Positions 7,782-17,057 of a DNA stretch of 64,000 nt are shown in pieces. The stretch covers positions 3,388,501-3,452,500 of the forward strand of contig NZ_BQYI01000001.1 in NCBI RefSeq assembly GCF_027923405.1, written 5' to 3'. Made by a program: the position numbers and the translations under genes. This stretch comes from Paenibacillus sp. YYML68 (GTDB lineage: Bacteria > Bacillota > Bacilli > Paenibacillales > NBRC-103111). Each line of letters begins with the position of its first letter. Position 1 is the stretch's first letter. The notes under the pieces are model-generated. The model saw only the letters and a program-made list of their open reading frames with translations. It was not told the DNA's origin and searched no databases.

Positions 7782-10700
7782 GATTCAAACAGCCATACGC
7801 GGATCAAGGATAGCAGCTTGTCGGTGTCGACGGGCTTCGTCATATAGTCGTTGGCCCCTCCTTCGATGCATTTCTCGCGATCGCCGCTCATTGCCTTAGC
7901 CGTCAGTGCGATGATCGGCAGTCGGCTATATTGCGGCTTGCTCCGAATGAGGCGCATCGCCTCATAGCCGTCCATCACCGGCATCATAATGTCCATAATG
8001 ACGAGCTCGATGCCGCTCTCGCTCTCCAGCTTCTCGACGGCCAGCTTGCCATTGTCTGCCATCAGCACCTCAAGGCCATGCTGACGCAGCACCTTGGACA
8101 GCGCGAACGTGTTGCGCATATCGTCATCGACCAGCAGCACCTTGCGCCCCTTCAGCGACTCGTCGGAATCAAGTGCCATCCGTAGCATCGCCCGCTGCTC
8201 CTCCGGCAGCTGCTTCTGTACGCTGTGCAGAAATAGCGATACCTCATCAAGCAGCCGCTCCGGCGAGTTCGCCCCCTTGATCACGATGCTGTCGGTGAAT
8301 CGGTTCAGCTCCTTGTACTCCGCCTGCGTCAGCTCCTTGCCTGTATTAATGATCATCGGCGGCGGCGAATCCGTAGCCTGGACGAGTCGCTCGAGCAGCT
8401 CCTGCCCGGTCATATCCGGCAGCTTCAGATCCAGGATGACGCAGTCATACACCTGCTCCTTCATCCGCTCCAGCCCTTCCATTCCGGTGAAGGCGCTATG
8501 AATATCAATCTTCTTATGCTTCAGAAGCTCGTGAATCGCCTTCTGGTTGCTCGCATCGTCCTCGATGACGAGCACCTGCTTGATGCGCTCGTTGAGCACA
8601 TGCTCAATTTTGTCAAACACGTTGTCCATATCATCCGCCGATATCGGCTTCGACATGAAGCCGACCGCTCCCCGCTTCAATGATGCAGGCCCTGCGTCTT
8701 TACCCGAAATAATATGGACCGGAATATGGCGCGTCTGGCTGTCTCGCTTCAGATGATCGAGCACCTTCAGTCCATCCATGTCCGGCAAGCCGAGGTCGAG
8801 GAGCACTGCAGTCGGAGTGTAGCGCTTCACAAGCTGAAGCCCACTGAAGCCGTCGCCAGCTGCCACGCACTTGAAGCCCTTGCTGCGCGACAGCTTGACC
8901 AGCACCTTCGCGAACGCTGGATCGTCCTCGATGATGAGCAGCGTCTTCTCTTTGCCGGAGAAAGCGTGAAGCTCCTCGCGGTCATCCGGGATGAACGAGC
9001 GGATCGCTGCCGCAGGGGCGGCTAGCACTCCCGCCATGCTGCGATCTACAGCAGCGGCCGCCTCAGCCGCACCTGCCTGTGCCTGTGCTTGTGCCGCCGA
9101 CGAGGAGGTCGTGCTACTGTTCGGCTCCATGAGATGCGCGACTACATCGTTCGCAGCGACTGCGTCCGATGTGCTAAGCTTCTCGCCTTGCACACTCGGC
9201 TCGTCAAGCGCAGCCGTCTGCTGCTGCGATGACCGCAGCGGCAAGTACAGCGTGAACGTGCTGCCTTCTCCCTCTCGGCTATGCAGCTGCAGCTCGCCAT
9301 GGAGCAGCTTCGCCAGCTCCCGCGAGATCGTCAGCCCAAGGCCGGTGCCGCCGTACTTGCGGCTCGTCGATCCATCCGCCTGTTGGAACGCCTCGAATAT
9401 CGCCTGCTGCTTGTGTGAAGGAATGCCGATACCGGTATCCGTTACTGAGAACGCAGCAGTCTCGCGAGCCGACAGCCCGCTGCACGCAAGCACCGTCCCT
9501 GCAGGTGGCCGGCCGATGGAGACCGTAATTTTACCTTGGTGGGTAAACTTGAACGCATTCGACAGCAGATTCTTCAAGATCTGCACCGCCCGCTGCTCGT
9601 CGGTGACGATTGAGGCAGGCAGCCCCTCCTCCAGCTTCAGCTCCAGCTCCAGCCCCTTCTCTCTGGCTAGCGGCTGGAACTGGACGTGCAGGCTGCGCAG
9701 CATCGCGTCCAGACGAACCTCATCCGGATGAATGTCCAGCTTGCCCGCCTCCACCTTCGACAGATCAAGAATATCGTTGATCAACGTCAGCAGATCAAGT
9801 CCTCCGCTATGAATAATGCCCGCCGACTCCACCTGATCCTCAGTCAAATTCCCTTCTGTATTCGCAGCGAGCGACTTCGCGAGTATAAGCAGACTGTTCA
9901 GCGGTGTACGGAGCTCATGCGACATGTTCGCGAGAAACTCGGACTTGTACTGGCTTGCAAGCTCCAGCTCCTCCGCCTTCACCTCGAGCTCCCGCTTGGA
10001 CTGCTGAATGAAATGATTTTGCCGCTCAATATCGGCCTTCTGCAGCTCGAGGTAATTCGTCTTCTCCTCCAGCTCCTCGTTGATCGTCTGCAGCTCCTCG
10101 CTCTGGATGCGCATCTTCTCCTCGGACTGCCTCAGCATCTGAGTCTGCTCCTCCAGCTCCTCATTCGCCGTACGCAGCTCCTCCTGCTGCGTCTGCAGCT
10201 CCTCGGCGAGCAGCTGCGACTCACGGAGCAGCTCCTCGGTGCGCTGCCTACTGATGATGCTCTGGATGACCGCCCCGAGCGTGCCGGACAGCTGCTCCAG
10301 TAGATCGTGCTCCACGTCGGTGAAGGTGCGGAACGAAGCGAGCTCCAGCACAGCAATGGTCCGTTCCTCGAACACGATCGGCAGCACGAGCACCTGCTGC
10401 GGCTTGCCTGCGCCGAGTCCCGAGCCGATCTGAATATAGTCATCTGGCACGTGTGTCAGCAGGATCGGCTTGTTCTCGACCGCGCACTGTCCGACCAAGC
10501 CTTCTCCGAGCGGAATGCGACCTGACATATGCTTCCGCTCGCGGAACGCGTAGCTCGCCAGCAGCACGAAGCTCACGCTTCGACCCGACGAGCGAAGCGC
10601 CGAGGCGCTCTCCTCGCGAATGTAGAAGACGCCTTGACCCGCCTCGACCAGACTGCAAATTTCTTGAATCAGCATACTGCCGAGCTTGCTGAGGTCCTCC

Positions 10701-12040
10701 ATCCCTTGCGTCATGCCCATCAGTCTCGCCAGCTGCGTCTTCAGCCAATATTGGCGGGCGTTCTCAGCCTTCGTCTCCTTGAGCGAGCGCAGCATCTCAT
10801 TAAGCGCTGCACTTAACCGGTCGCGATCGGAGCGCAGCACGATCGATTGCTCATAATCTCCCTTAGAGATTCGGTCAGCCTGACGAATGACATCGCGGAA
10901 GCTTTCCACCATCTGCTGGAATCCCATCGTCAGATCCCCGATTTCATCGCGGGAGCTGACTTGCAGCTCGACCTCTGTCTCGCCTTGCAGCACGAGCCCG
11001 GTCGACTTTTGCAGCGCCCGAATCGGAGTAAGCAGCATTCGGGATATGAAGTAGATCAACAGCAACGACGACAGCAGCACGAACAGGTTGAAGCCGAGCA
11101 CAAGCAGCAGCGACTGTCTGGCGTTCTGCTCAATCTGTTGCATGAGCACGGACAGCCTCGCCGAGAGCGTATCCTCCGTCCGCTTCATCGCCTCGATGCG
11201 CTCCGTCGCCGCAGCGAACCACGCTTGAGGATCGACCGTTAGCTGCTCTCCGGGCATAGTTCCGAGCACTTCACCGCGCAGACGATCCACCTCGACAGCT
11301 AGCAAGCCTCCCGCCTCGCTGCGATGCAAGGCGATCATTTCCGGCTCTGCATACGAGGTGAACACTGTATAATACGTCTCCTGCTGATTTTTCAGCGCGC
11401 CGAGCCGTTCGAAATCAGCCGTCTTATGCGTCCCTGCCAGCAGCAGGTCGTATACATACGTCCGCTCCTGACTGACGGCGATTTTGCTTCTGGAATAGTG
11501 CATGAGTGCCGACATCATGTCGGACACCTGCTCATCGTCTCCTCGCTGACTGACACCCTCGAGAGCCTCGAAGAACGAATCGATCGTCTCGAGATACGTC
11601 TGCATAACCTCCGGCTTCCCGATCGAGCGGCTGTCAATCTGTCGGCGGTATTCATCCAGCCGCTCGAGCGCCCCCACAGACTTCTCATACACAGCGACAA
11701 GCTGACCGTCTAGCTGCTTATTATTCATCGCCTCAAATTGCTTGCGAAACAGCTCAGCGCTTCGAGCCGCTTCCTGACGCTGCTCCCTCATCACCGACAG
11801 CTGTGCCGCTGTGCGCTCTCCGTACATGCTCGGGATGAGCCCGCGCTCAATTTGCAGCTCATGGATGACGGCATTCGTGCTGACCGCAAGCTGTGCCAGC
11901 TGCTGAAGTCGGCCCATCTCGTTCATGTGGCCTAGCTTTTCGGATACGGCGGAGAAGGAGAAGTAGAATACCCCCAGCATTGGCACCGCAATCATGAGGA
12001 GCAGCTTGTAGTTCAGCTTTAGGTTTCGAATCCAATTCAT
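7778..12040 (-). CDS. Hybrid sensor kinase: TM-NIT-TM-HAMP-GAF-coiled coil-HisKA-HATPase-REC-REC-REC
   Basis: 1420 residues. TM1 (~12-30) and TM2 (~310-335) bracket an extracytoplasmic helical domain with HELQIERG, typical of the NIT (nitrate/nitrite-sensing) fold. Then come HAMP (~336-390, TPIRALQKS ... DEIGDL), a GAF domain (~440-595), a long Glu/Gln-rich coiled coil (~600-700), HisKA with FLANMSHELRTPLNS, and HATPase with DTGIGI and GTGLGL. Three receivers follow, with phospho-acceptors in LLDLGLPDMDG, ILDLKLPDMTG and IMDIMMPVMDG. First gene of a four-gene operon with cheR, cheB and a receiver-kinase. GAGGGG precedes the ATG. The ligand is not known; NIT domains bind nitrate or other small anions. 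The three receivers suggest a phosphorelay or phosphate sink. Confidence 0.93.
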   Translation of the reverse strand: MNWIRNLKLNYKLLLMIAVPMLGVFYFSFSAVSEKLGHMNEMGRLQQLAQLAVSTNAVIHELQIERGLIPSMYGERTAAQLSVMREQRQEAARSAELFRKQFEAMNNKQLDGQLVAVYEKSVGALERLDEYRRQIDSRSIGKPEVMQTYLETIDSFFEALEGVSQRGDDEQVSDMMSALMHYSRSKIAVSQERTYVYDLLLAGTHKTADFERLGALKNQQETYYTVFTSYAEPEMIALHRSEAGGLLAVEVDRLRGEVLGTMPGEQLTVDPQAWFAAATERIEAMKRTEDTLSARLSVLMQQIEQNARQSLLLVLGFNLFVLLSSLLLIYFISRMLLTPIRALQKSTGLVLQGETEVELQVSSRDEIGDLTMGFQQMVESFRDVIRQADRISKGDYEQSIVLRSDRDRLSAALNEMLRSLKETKAENARQYWLKTQLARLMGMTQGMEDLSKLGSMLIQEICSLVEAGQGVFYIREESASALRSSGRSVSFVLLASYAFRERKHMSGRIPLGEGLVGQCAVENKPILLTHVPDDYIQIGSGLGAGKPQQVLVLPIVFEERTIAVLELASFRTFTDVEHDLLEQLSGTLGAVIQSIISRQRTEELLRESQLLAEELQTQQEELRTANEELEEQTQMLRQSEEKMRIQSEELQTINEELEEKTNYLELQKADIERQNHFIQQSKRELEVKAEELELASQYKSEFLANMSHELRTPLNSLLILAKSLAANTEGNLTEDQVESAGIIHSGGLDLLTLINDILDLSKVEAGKLDIHPDEVRLDAMLRSLHVQFQPLAREKGLELELKLEEGLPASIVTDEQRAVQILKNLLSNAFKFTHQGKITVSIGRPPAGTVLACSGLSARETAAFSVTDTGIGIPSHKQQAIFEAFQQADGSTSRKYGGTGLGLTISRELAKLLHGELQLHSREGEGSTFTLYLPLRSSQQQTAALDEPSVQGEKLSTSDAVAANDVVAHLMEPNSSTTSSSAAQAQAQAGAAEAAAAVDRSMAGVLAAPAAAIRSFIPDDREELHAFSGKEKTLLIIEDDPAFAKVLVKLSRSKGFKCVAAGDGFSGLQLVKRYTPTAVLLDLGLPDMDGLKVLDHLKRDSQTRHIPVHIISGKDAGPASLKRGAVGFMSKPISADDMDNVFDKIEHVLNERIKQVLVIEDDASNQKAIHELLKHKKIDIHSAFTGMEGLERMKEQVYDCVILDLKLPDMTGQELLERLVQATDSPPPMIINTGKELTQAEYKELNRFTDSIVIKGANSPERLLDEVSLFLHSVQKQLPEEQRAMLRMALDSDESLKGRKVLLVDDDMRNTFALSKVLRQHGLEVLMADNGKLAVEKLESESGIELVIMDIMMPVMDGYEAMRLIRSKPQYSRLPIIALTAKAMSGDREKCIEGGANDYMTKPVDTDKLLSLIRVWLFES

Positions 12041-12183
12041 GCTCGCGCCCCTCGCTTCTATAGAATAATGTGGTACGTATGAATAGCGACTTAAGGATGA
12101 TGCATGTATTTAGAAATTCTCCGATCTTGTCGATTCTCCTGCTTAACGACACCTATCGACAAACTTTACCGCCGAGCATACGC

Positions 12184-12213
12184 AAAAAAAGCCCGCCTGC
12201 ACGACAGACGGGC
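12184..12213 (-). terminator. Rho-independent terminator after the short cheY
   Basis: The minus-strand stem GCCCGTCTG / CAGGCGGGC with loop TCGTG is followed by seven Ts. It insulates the cheY-like gene from the kinase operon, which must therefore have its own promoter in 12041-12183. Confidence 0.9.
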
Positions 12214-12232
12214 CTCGATCGGAATGATCGAA

Positions 12233-12430
12233 TTATGCGAGCACCTTCTCCACAGCGGCAATCACCCGATCGGGCTGGAGCGGCTTCACGATAAAATCCT
12301 TCGCTCCGGCCTTGATCGCCTCGAAGCCGTTAGCCGCCTCACCGATCACCTCGTGACCAGCTTTCGTTAAAATATCTTTAAGCATCATTCTCATGAAGGC
12401 CGCATCATCGACAACTAATATTTTGCCCAT
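12233..12430 (-). pseudogene. cheY-like gene with a ~55-codon in-frame internal deletion
   Basis: 65 residues from the ATG at 12430 (AGGGGGAGAATACG before it). The first ~37 residues (MGKILVVDDAAFM ... VIGEAANGFEA) and the last ~28 (IKAGAKDFIVKP ... AVEKVLA) match the two ends of CheY closely. A normal CheY is about 120 residues. The part with the phospho-acceptor Asp (the DxxMPxMDG loop), the switch Thr/Ser and helices 2-4 is absent, and the join stays in frame. FEAI at the join occurs in both flanks of the normal sequence, so short-repeat deletion is a likely cause. The product cannot be phosphorylated and probably cannot fold as a receiver. It keeps a good ribosome site and a terminator. 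Confidence 0.75.
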
Positions 12431-12513
12431 CGTATTCTCCCCCTGGCCCAATCAATGTTAACTGAAGCTCATAATGTGCTGATATACCTGAGGCAAGAGC
12501 GCCTAGCGGTAAA

Positions 12514-12684
12514 CTAACGTTGTCCGTGTGACTTTCGGCAGACGACCGAGACAGGATGTTCGTTCATAATATGCTCCAAAGCTTGAATGCCATCCATCAG
12601 AACCAACTCGTTTCCATCGGCTAACATCTGACTTGAAACGCCCAGTTCGCTTCCTCCAAGCACGAAGATCGTACCGCATCGTTG
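12514..12684 (-). pseudogene. Decayed receiver fragment, CheB-like
   Basis: An open stretch without a start codon, bounded by stops. It reads GTIFVLGGSELG ... LVLMDGIQALEHIMNEHPVSVV. The segment MDGIQALEHIMNEHPVSVV resembles the stretch after the phospho-acceptor in CheB receivers (MDG..AL..IM...P.PVV). No start, ribosome site or complete domain is seen. It reads on the same strand as the deleted cheY just downstream, so this spot may be the remains of an older cheB-cheY pair. The assignment is by eye and uncertain. Confidence 0.4.
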
Positions 12685-12720
12685 TTAGGAAAGTTTGAGG
12701 TGAATCCTGGAAATAAAAGC

Positions 12721-12770
12721 AAACAGCCTATAATCCCACTAGCATGAGTCTAGTCGAGAAAAGGCTGTTT
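12721..12770 (-). terminator. Hairpin terminator after the cohesin/dockerin gene
   Basis: The inverted repeat AAACAGCCT ... AGGCTGTTT encloses a smaller hairpin. On the minus strand it is followed by GCTTTTATTT; on the plus strand ACGATTTTTT follows, so it may act in both directions. Confidence 0.75.
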
Positions 12771-12805
12771 ACGATTTTTTCTATTAGATTCGTTATAAAG
12801 GAGGA

Positions 12806-14134
12806 CTACATATTTAATGGATAATTATTATTTTCCAACAATTGTGTAACTATAAATTGAAGGTCTTCTTCCAAAATCCGCTCATCACCAGATTGGTTTG
12901 TATTATAACTTGTTGGCGTACTAGATGCTAACTGGCCATAGTAGTATGCGTCAATTGCCAAATCTAATAGTGTGTACTCACCTGATCTATTTACGTCGAA
13001 AAATCCTTCAATTAATAACGAATCTTCTCCGCAATCATCCGCAGGCAAATCAAATTCTTTTTGGGTATCTGCGATACGACACTTCTGCGCATCAACCTTC
13101 GCCATGCCTTCTGCTTTCGCTTTGAGCTTCAGCTTTAATAATGTCGTTTCTCCTGTAATACCATATTCTTGTCCTTGGCTAGCAACGATAAAGCGAAGCT
13201 GTCCGTTTTGATCAACAGGCGTGTTATAGACCTTGTATCCAAGCACCTCTTCGAAGCCTATAAATTCAAACTTGCTATTATCATAGTTAACTGTAAAATC
13301 CTCTGCATAAATATTTACAACGTTTCTTAACATTACATTTGCACTTATTTCTTGACCGACCTTCACTTCATCCTCAGCAATAACAATATCAAGTGTTGGA
13401 TTCCTGGTAAAAGACACAGCAATCTCATTGGAATTTGCACTTTGTCCACCAGCATTTACAGCAGTAATAACATAGTAATAGGTACTCCCTGAAGTAATGT
13501 TGTCCACATAAGCATTTGAAGTCACATTGGTTGCTATCGTTGTATATGGACCGCCTTCAGCAACTGAGCGTCTAACATGATAACTTGTAGCATTATTTAC
13601 TGCTCCCCAAGATAATGAAACCTGCTCACCCATAAGGGTTGCTTTCAAATCAGCAGGTGGAGTAGGCTTTGTAACGGCTACCTCTTCTCCAAATACATCG
13701 AAATTATATAGGGTAATTCCAGCACCATAAATGTTATTTAGCATTATTTTCTTAACGTTACTCACTGCAGGGATTGATACTTTACCTGTATCTCCCCCAC
13801 TGTGAGATGGAGTTGTTGATGACCATAAAATCTGATCCATTGAATCATAGAATACTATTTCGATCTGAGAAGGGGAACGATTGAGTTGATAACTATTAAT
13901 CGTCGCTACTCCATTGAATTCGTACCAGACCGAATCGGTTTTCGAGTTAGCATTACTTCCTTGTAGTACAAAATTAGAAGATGTGTCCCAAGTACGTAAG
14001 TTTCCCGGGGTACTAGATTCACTTGTCATTACCTTACCTTGCATGAGCCCACCAAAATGCGCATTTGCATAAAACGGAAATGCAAGAACGAGACAAAAAA
14101 ATAATGAAGTGAATAATACTGACAGTCGACTCAA
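12806..14134 (-). CDS. Secreted protein with FN3, cohesin-like and dockerin-like modules
   Basis: 442 residues from the TTG at 14134, placed 8 nt after AAAGGTGG. A signal peptide (LFFCLVLAFPFYANA) leads to a β-rich ~130-residue domain that resembles a carbohydrate-binding/discoidin-type fold (NLRTWDTSSNF ... ILWSSTTPSHSGG). FN3 follows (~155-245; SYHVRRS ... TYYYVITAVNAGG), then a cohesin-like domain (~248-375; VKVGQEISANVMLRNV ... FTVNYDNSKFEFIG), then a C-terminal dockerin-like segment (FDVNRSGEYTLLDLAIDAYY) with a second partial repeat. Cohesin and dockerin normally pair to build surface complexes. Having both in one chain suggests self-association or linkage to similar surface proteins. 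The gene is visibly more AT-rich than its neighbours. Confidence 0.85.
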   Translation of the reverse strand: MSRLSVLFTSLFFCLVLAFPFYANAHFGGLMQGKVMTSESSTPGNLRTWDTSSNFVLQGSNANSKTDSVWYEFNGVATINSYQLNRSPSQIEIVFYDSMDQILWSSTTPSHSGGDTGKVSIPAVSNVKKIMLNNIYGAGITLYNFDVFGEEVAVTKPTPPADLKATLMGEQVSLSWGAVNNATSYHVRRSVAEGGPYTTIATNVTSNAYVDNITSGSTYYYVITAVNAGGQSANSNEIAVSFTRNPTLDIVIAEDEVKVGQEISANVMLRNVVNIYAEDFTVNYDNSKFEFIGFEEVLGYKVYNTPVDQNGQLRFIVASQGQEYGITGETTLLKLKLKAKAEGMAKVDAQKCRIADTQKEFDLPADDCGEDSLLIEGFFDVNRSGEYTLLDLAIDAYYYGQLASSTPTSYNTNQSGDERILEEDLQFIVTQLLENNNYPLNM

Positions 14135-14403
14135 AGAAAATACCACCTTTTCTTTATTTTGTATGTACGTATTGATATTACATAATTCCCCCTTGGACTC
14201 AAAGACATATGTTTCCTTTTTAGTTATTTGTATCTATTATATTAATGAAAACATGACAACAGACGACACAAACTTTCTTCATAACTCACAGTAACGACAA
14301 ATAGGACCTACATGCAGTAGTAGCACCTAGGTCCTGAATAATAGCAATCCCCAATATGGTATATACGTTTTCCACTTCAGAATGTTAATGAAGACTAATA
14401 GAT

Positions 14404-15786
14404 TCACTCTCCCACCTGCAGCGCCGCCTTCCCCCGCTCCAGCTCAGGCTCGCGCACCGCTCCGCGGGTCAGCATCTTCCTGCCCGACCAACGAATGACG
14501 ACAAGCACGCCACGTAAGTATTCATCGGCGATCATCGCCACATAGATGCCCGTCAGTCCCCAGCCCCACTGAATGCCGAGCACATAGGACAGCCCTGTCG
14601 CAATGAAGCCCATCGACAGTACGCTGATGATCATGGTGAAGCGGGTGTCGCCAACAGCAACAAGGGAGTTGCCGAACGCCATATTGACCATTTTGCCCGG
14701 CTGCAAAATCAGATTGAGCATTAGCAAGGACAAGCACATCGTCACTATGTCAGAGTCTGTTGTGAAGATGGACAAGATCGGCTCGCCGAGCGCATACAGG
14801 AGCAGTGCATTCAGCCCGACGATGACCAGCCCGATGCCTGATGCGCGGAACGTGCTACGGTATGCTTCCTCGGTACGTCCTGCTCCGAATAAGTAGGCAA
14901 TCTGGATCTGAACGGCAAGGGCGATGGAGAAGCCCAGCATGAAGCAGAACGATTCGAGCGTGTTCATGTACGTTCGTGCTGCGAGCTCCTTCGCCCCAAG
15001 CATGGCGACGAACGTGTAGATCATCAGCTGTGACAGGAACCAGCTGGACATATTCAGTCCGAGCGGCCAACCGAGACGCAGCACCTCCTTCATTAAGGAG
15101 CGATCTGACGAGAGCCAGTCTCGCAGCTCCAGTCTTCGTTCGAATGCCCGGCTCCAGACGAAGTACAGCACGACGACTGCAAGCAATCTACTCGCTACCG
15201 TCGATACGGCTGCTCCGGCCAGTCCCATCTCCGGGAAGCCGAGCTCCCCCCCGATCAACGCATAGTTCAAGGCGATATGCACAACGTTCATACTGATCGC
15301 GACATACATCGGAGTCTGCGTGTCGCCCGTACTGCGGATCACCGTGCTGAGCGTTGACATAAGAGCGGTCAGCACCATGCCGCCGCCTACGATGGAGATG
15401 TAGATTTCCGCGAGCGGCAGCAGACCGCCCTCCAGCTGCAGCAGCTGTGCCAGCTCTGATGCTCCGAAATAGAGAGCAAGGCTAAGAGCAATGCCGATGA
15501 CGAGCGATGCCTTCACCGTCATGATACCGATGAGCCGCGCATCCTCACCTTGCCTCGCTCCAATCCGCTGCGAGATCAGCACCCCGGCTCCCGCCGCAAC
15601 AGCTGCGAACAGAATGTTCGCTGCATTGAACATCTGGGTCGCGATACCGACTACCGCCACCGCATCGTCGGATATACGACTTACCATCAGCGTATCCGCC
15701 GTTCCAAGCAGCAGATGTAGAAACATCTCAATAAATATGGGCCAAGCTAAAGCCCATAGCGTCATTTTTCTAGCTGTGTCTGACAT
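14404..15786 (-). CDS. MATE-family multidrug/cation antiporter
   Basis: 460 residues from the ATG at 15786 behind GAGGAGGAGG. About twelve hydrophobic segments in two similar halves; MSDTARKMTLWALAWPIFIEM and TADTLMVSRISDDAVAVVG are typical of the NorM/DinF MATE superfamily. Such proteins export drugs or metabolites in exchange for Na+ or H+ across the cytoplasmic membrane. The divergent gene on the other strand is an AraC regulator, which may control it. Substrate cannot be read from the sequence. The C-terminal ~25 residues are charged and cytosolic. Confidence 0.9.
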   Translation of the reverse strand: MSDTARKMTLWALAWPIFIEMFLHLLLGTADTLMVSRISDDAVAVVGIATQMFNAANILFAAVAAGAGVLISQRIGARQGEDARLIGIMTVKASLVIGIALSLALYFGASELAQLLQLEGGLLPLAEIYISIVGGGMVLTALMSTLSTVIRSTGDTQTPMYVAISMNVVHIALNYALIGGELGFPEMGLAGAAVSTVASRLLAVVVLYFVWSRAFERRLELRDWLSSDRSLMKEVLRLGWPLGLNMSSWFLSQLMIYTFVAMLGAKELAARTYMNTLESFCFMLGFSIALAVQIQIAYLFGAGRTEEAYRSTFRASGIGLVIVGLNALLLYALGEPILSIFTTDSDIVTMCLSLLMLNLILQPGKMVNMAFGNSLVAVGDTRFTMIISVLSMGFIATGLSYVLGIQWGWGLTGIYVAMIADEYLRGVLVVIRWSGRKMLTRGAVREPELERGKAALQVGE

Positions 15787-15962
15787 GCTGCCTCCTCCTC
15801 TTACCACTCCGCGACGCTAGCCTGACCGCAGCGTCTATTTACGCCGCGCCGCTTATTTGATATTCCCCATTATAGGAGGAATGACGCCCGGCACATAGCA
15901 CTTTGACAACTAGAACTATCATAATTTAAACTTGGATCATCTGTGTTTAAGGAGTGAATCCC

Positions 15963-16829
15963 ATGCCGATCCTGCAATTGTCAGTGCCTCAGATGCCCCA
16001 CTACATTGCAAGCGGTTACTTATTAAGCGAAGTCGGCAGTAAGCACCCGAATCGACGTAACTTCGGCGTATTCGATCTGCTCGCTGTTCGCTCGGGATGC
16101 TTATATATAGCTGAAGAAGACCGCAGCTACGAGGTTAGCAGCGGCACGGTCCTCATCCTGAGGCCGGACTGTCACCACTATCCAACAGCAGTCTGCTCAG
16201 AGCCAACAGGCTATTACTGGCTGCACTTCCATGCCGGAGGAATATGGAGGGTGAAGGAGGAGAGCAGCTTCGACGAGCACGAGGAGGAGCTTGTAGAGCC
16301 GTTCAATGCTACCACTCCACAAACCATACAACTGAACATTCCTCAATTCATGCATCCAGCCAAGCCTGCGAAGCTATACGAGCTGCTGGAGGGAATCCTC
16401 ACACTAGATGCCCAGTCTCAGCGAACGTCCCGCTTCAAGCAGCAGCTGCTGTTCCTCGCGCTATTGGAGCAGCTGCAGCTTGGCGGTCAGACAGAGGAGG
16501 ACGCATCTACCACACGCTGCGCGGACCTCGCCGCCTCGTATTTACGCAGTCGCTACCGCGAGGCAATCACGGCTCAGGCGCTTGGGGAGGCGCTCAGCTT
16601 CCACCCCGTCTACATCGCCAGATGCATGCAGAAGCGGTTCGGCTGCTCGCCATTCGAATATCTCAACCATTACCGGCTGGAGCAGGCGAAGCTGCTGCTC
16701 GTGCAGAGCGACCTGCCCATCACGCGCATCGCAGGCGAGGTCGGCTTCAATCAGCCGTCGTATTTCACCGCCTGCTTCGTGAAGCATACCGGCGTCACCC
16801 CTCGCGATTACCGCAGACAGTTCCAATAG
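15963..16829 (+). CDS. AraC-family regulator with cupin-type sensor domain
   Basis: 288 residues from the ATG at 15963, 8 nt after AAGGAG; a GTG three codons upstream is too close to that site. An N-terminal AraC_binding/cupin domain (~1-150) is followed by two helix-turn-helix motifs (~190-285; EAITAQALGEALSFHPVYIARCMQKRFGCSPFEYLNHYRLEQA and ITRIAGEVGFNQPSYFTACFVKHTGVTPRDYR, quoted here in parts of the HTH_18 fold). It is divergent from the MATE gene, 176 bp apart, and so is a candidate for its regulator; a sugar ligand is more usual in this family. Confidence 0.88.
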   Translation: MPILQLSVPQMPHYIASGYLLSEVGSKHPNRRNFGVFDLLAVRSGCLYIAEEDRSYEVSSGTVLILRPDCHHYPTAVCSEPTGYYWLHFHAGGIWRVKEESSFDEHEEELVEPFNATTPQTIQLNIPQFMHPAKPAKLYELLEGILTLDAQSQRTSRFKQQLLFLALLEQLQLGGQTEEDASTTRCADLAASYLRSRYREAITAQALGEALSFHPVYIARCMQKRFGCSPFEYLNHYRLEQAKLLLVQSDLPITRIAGEVGFNQPSYFTACFVKHTGVTPRDYRRQFQ

Positions 16830-16850
16830 CCCAGCGCCCCATACAATCGA

Positions 16851-16880
16851 ATAGGCCCATGCGCATTGGCATGGGCCTAT
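16851..16880 (+). terminator. Hairpin after the AraC gene
   Basis: Perfect stem ATAGGCCCATG / CATGGGCCTAT with an 8-nt loop, 21 bp after the stop. There is no clear T-run on either side, so termination is likely but not certain. From here to 17057 no gene is seen; the tandem AATGTCAGAAAGGC copy at about 16956-16983 is the only other structure. Confidence 0.5.
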
Positions 16881-17057
16881 CACAGATCCGGACATGCGGG
16901 TCATCGCATCCGGCTCCTCCAAGATGATCCCCTCTGGGGATGTAGTTCATTGTTAATGTCAGAAAGGCTAATGTCAGAAAGGCAGTACCCACCATCATTT
17001 TTTGGCTCCGCTTTGCGAATCGTTTCACATTCCATACGTTCCAACATCGACTTGATG

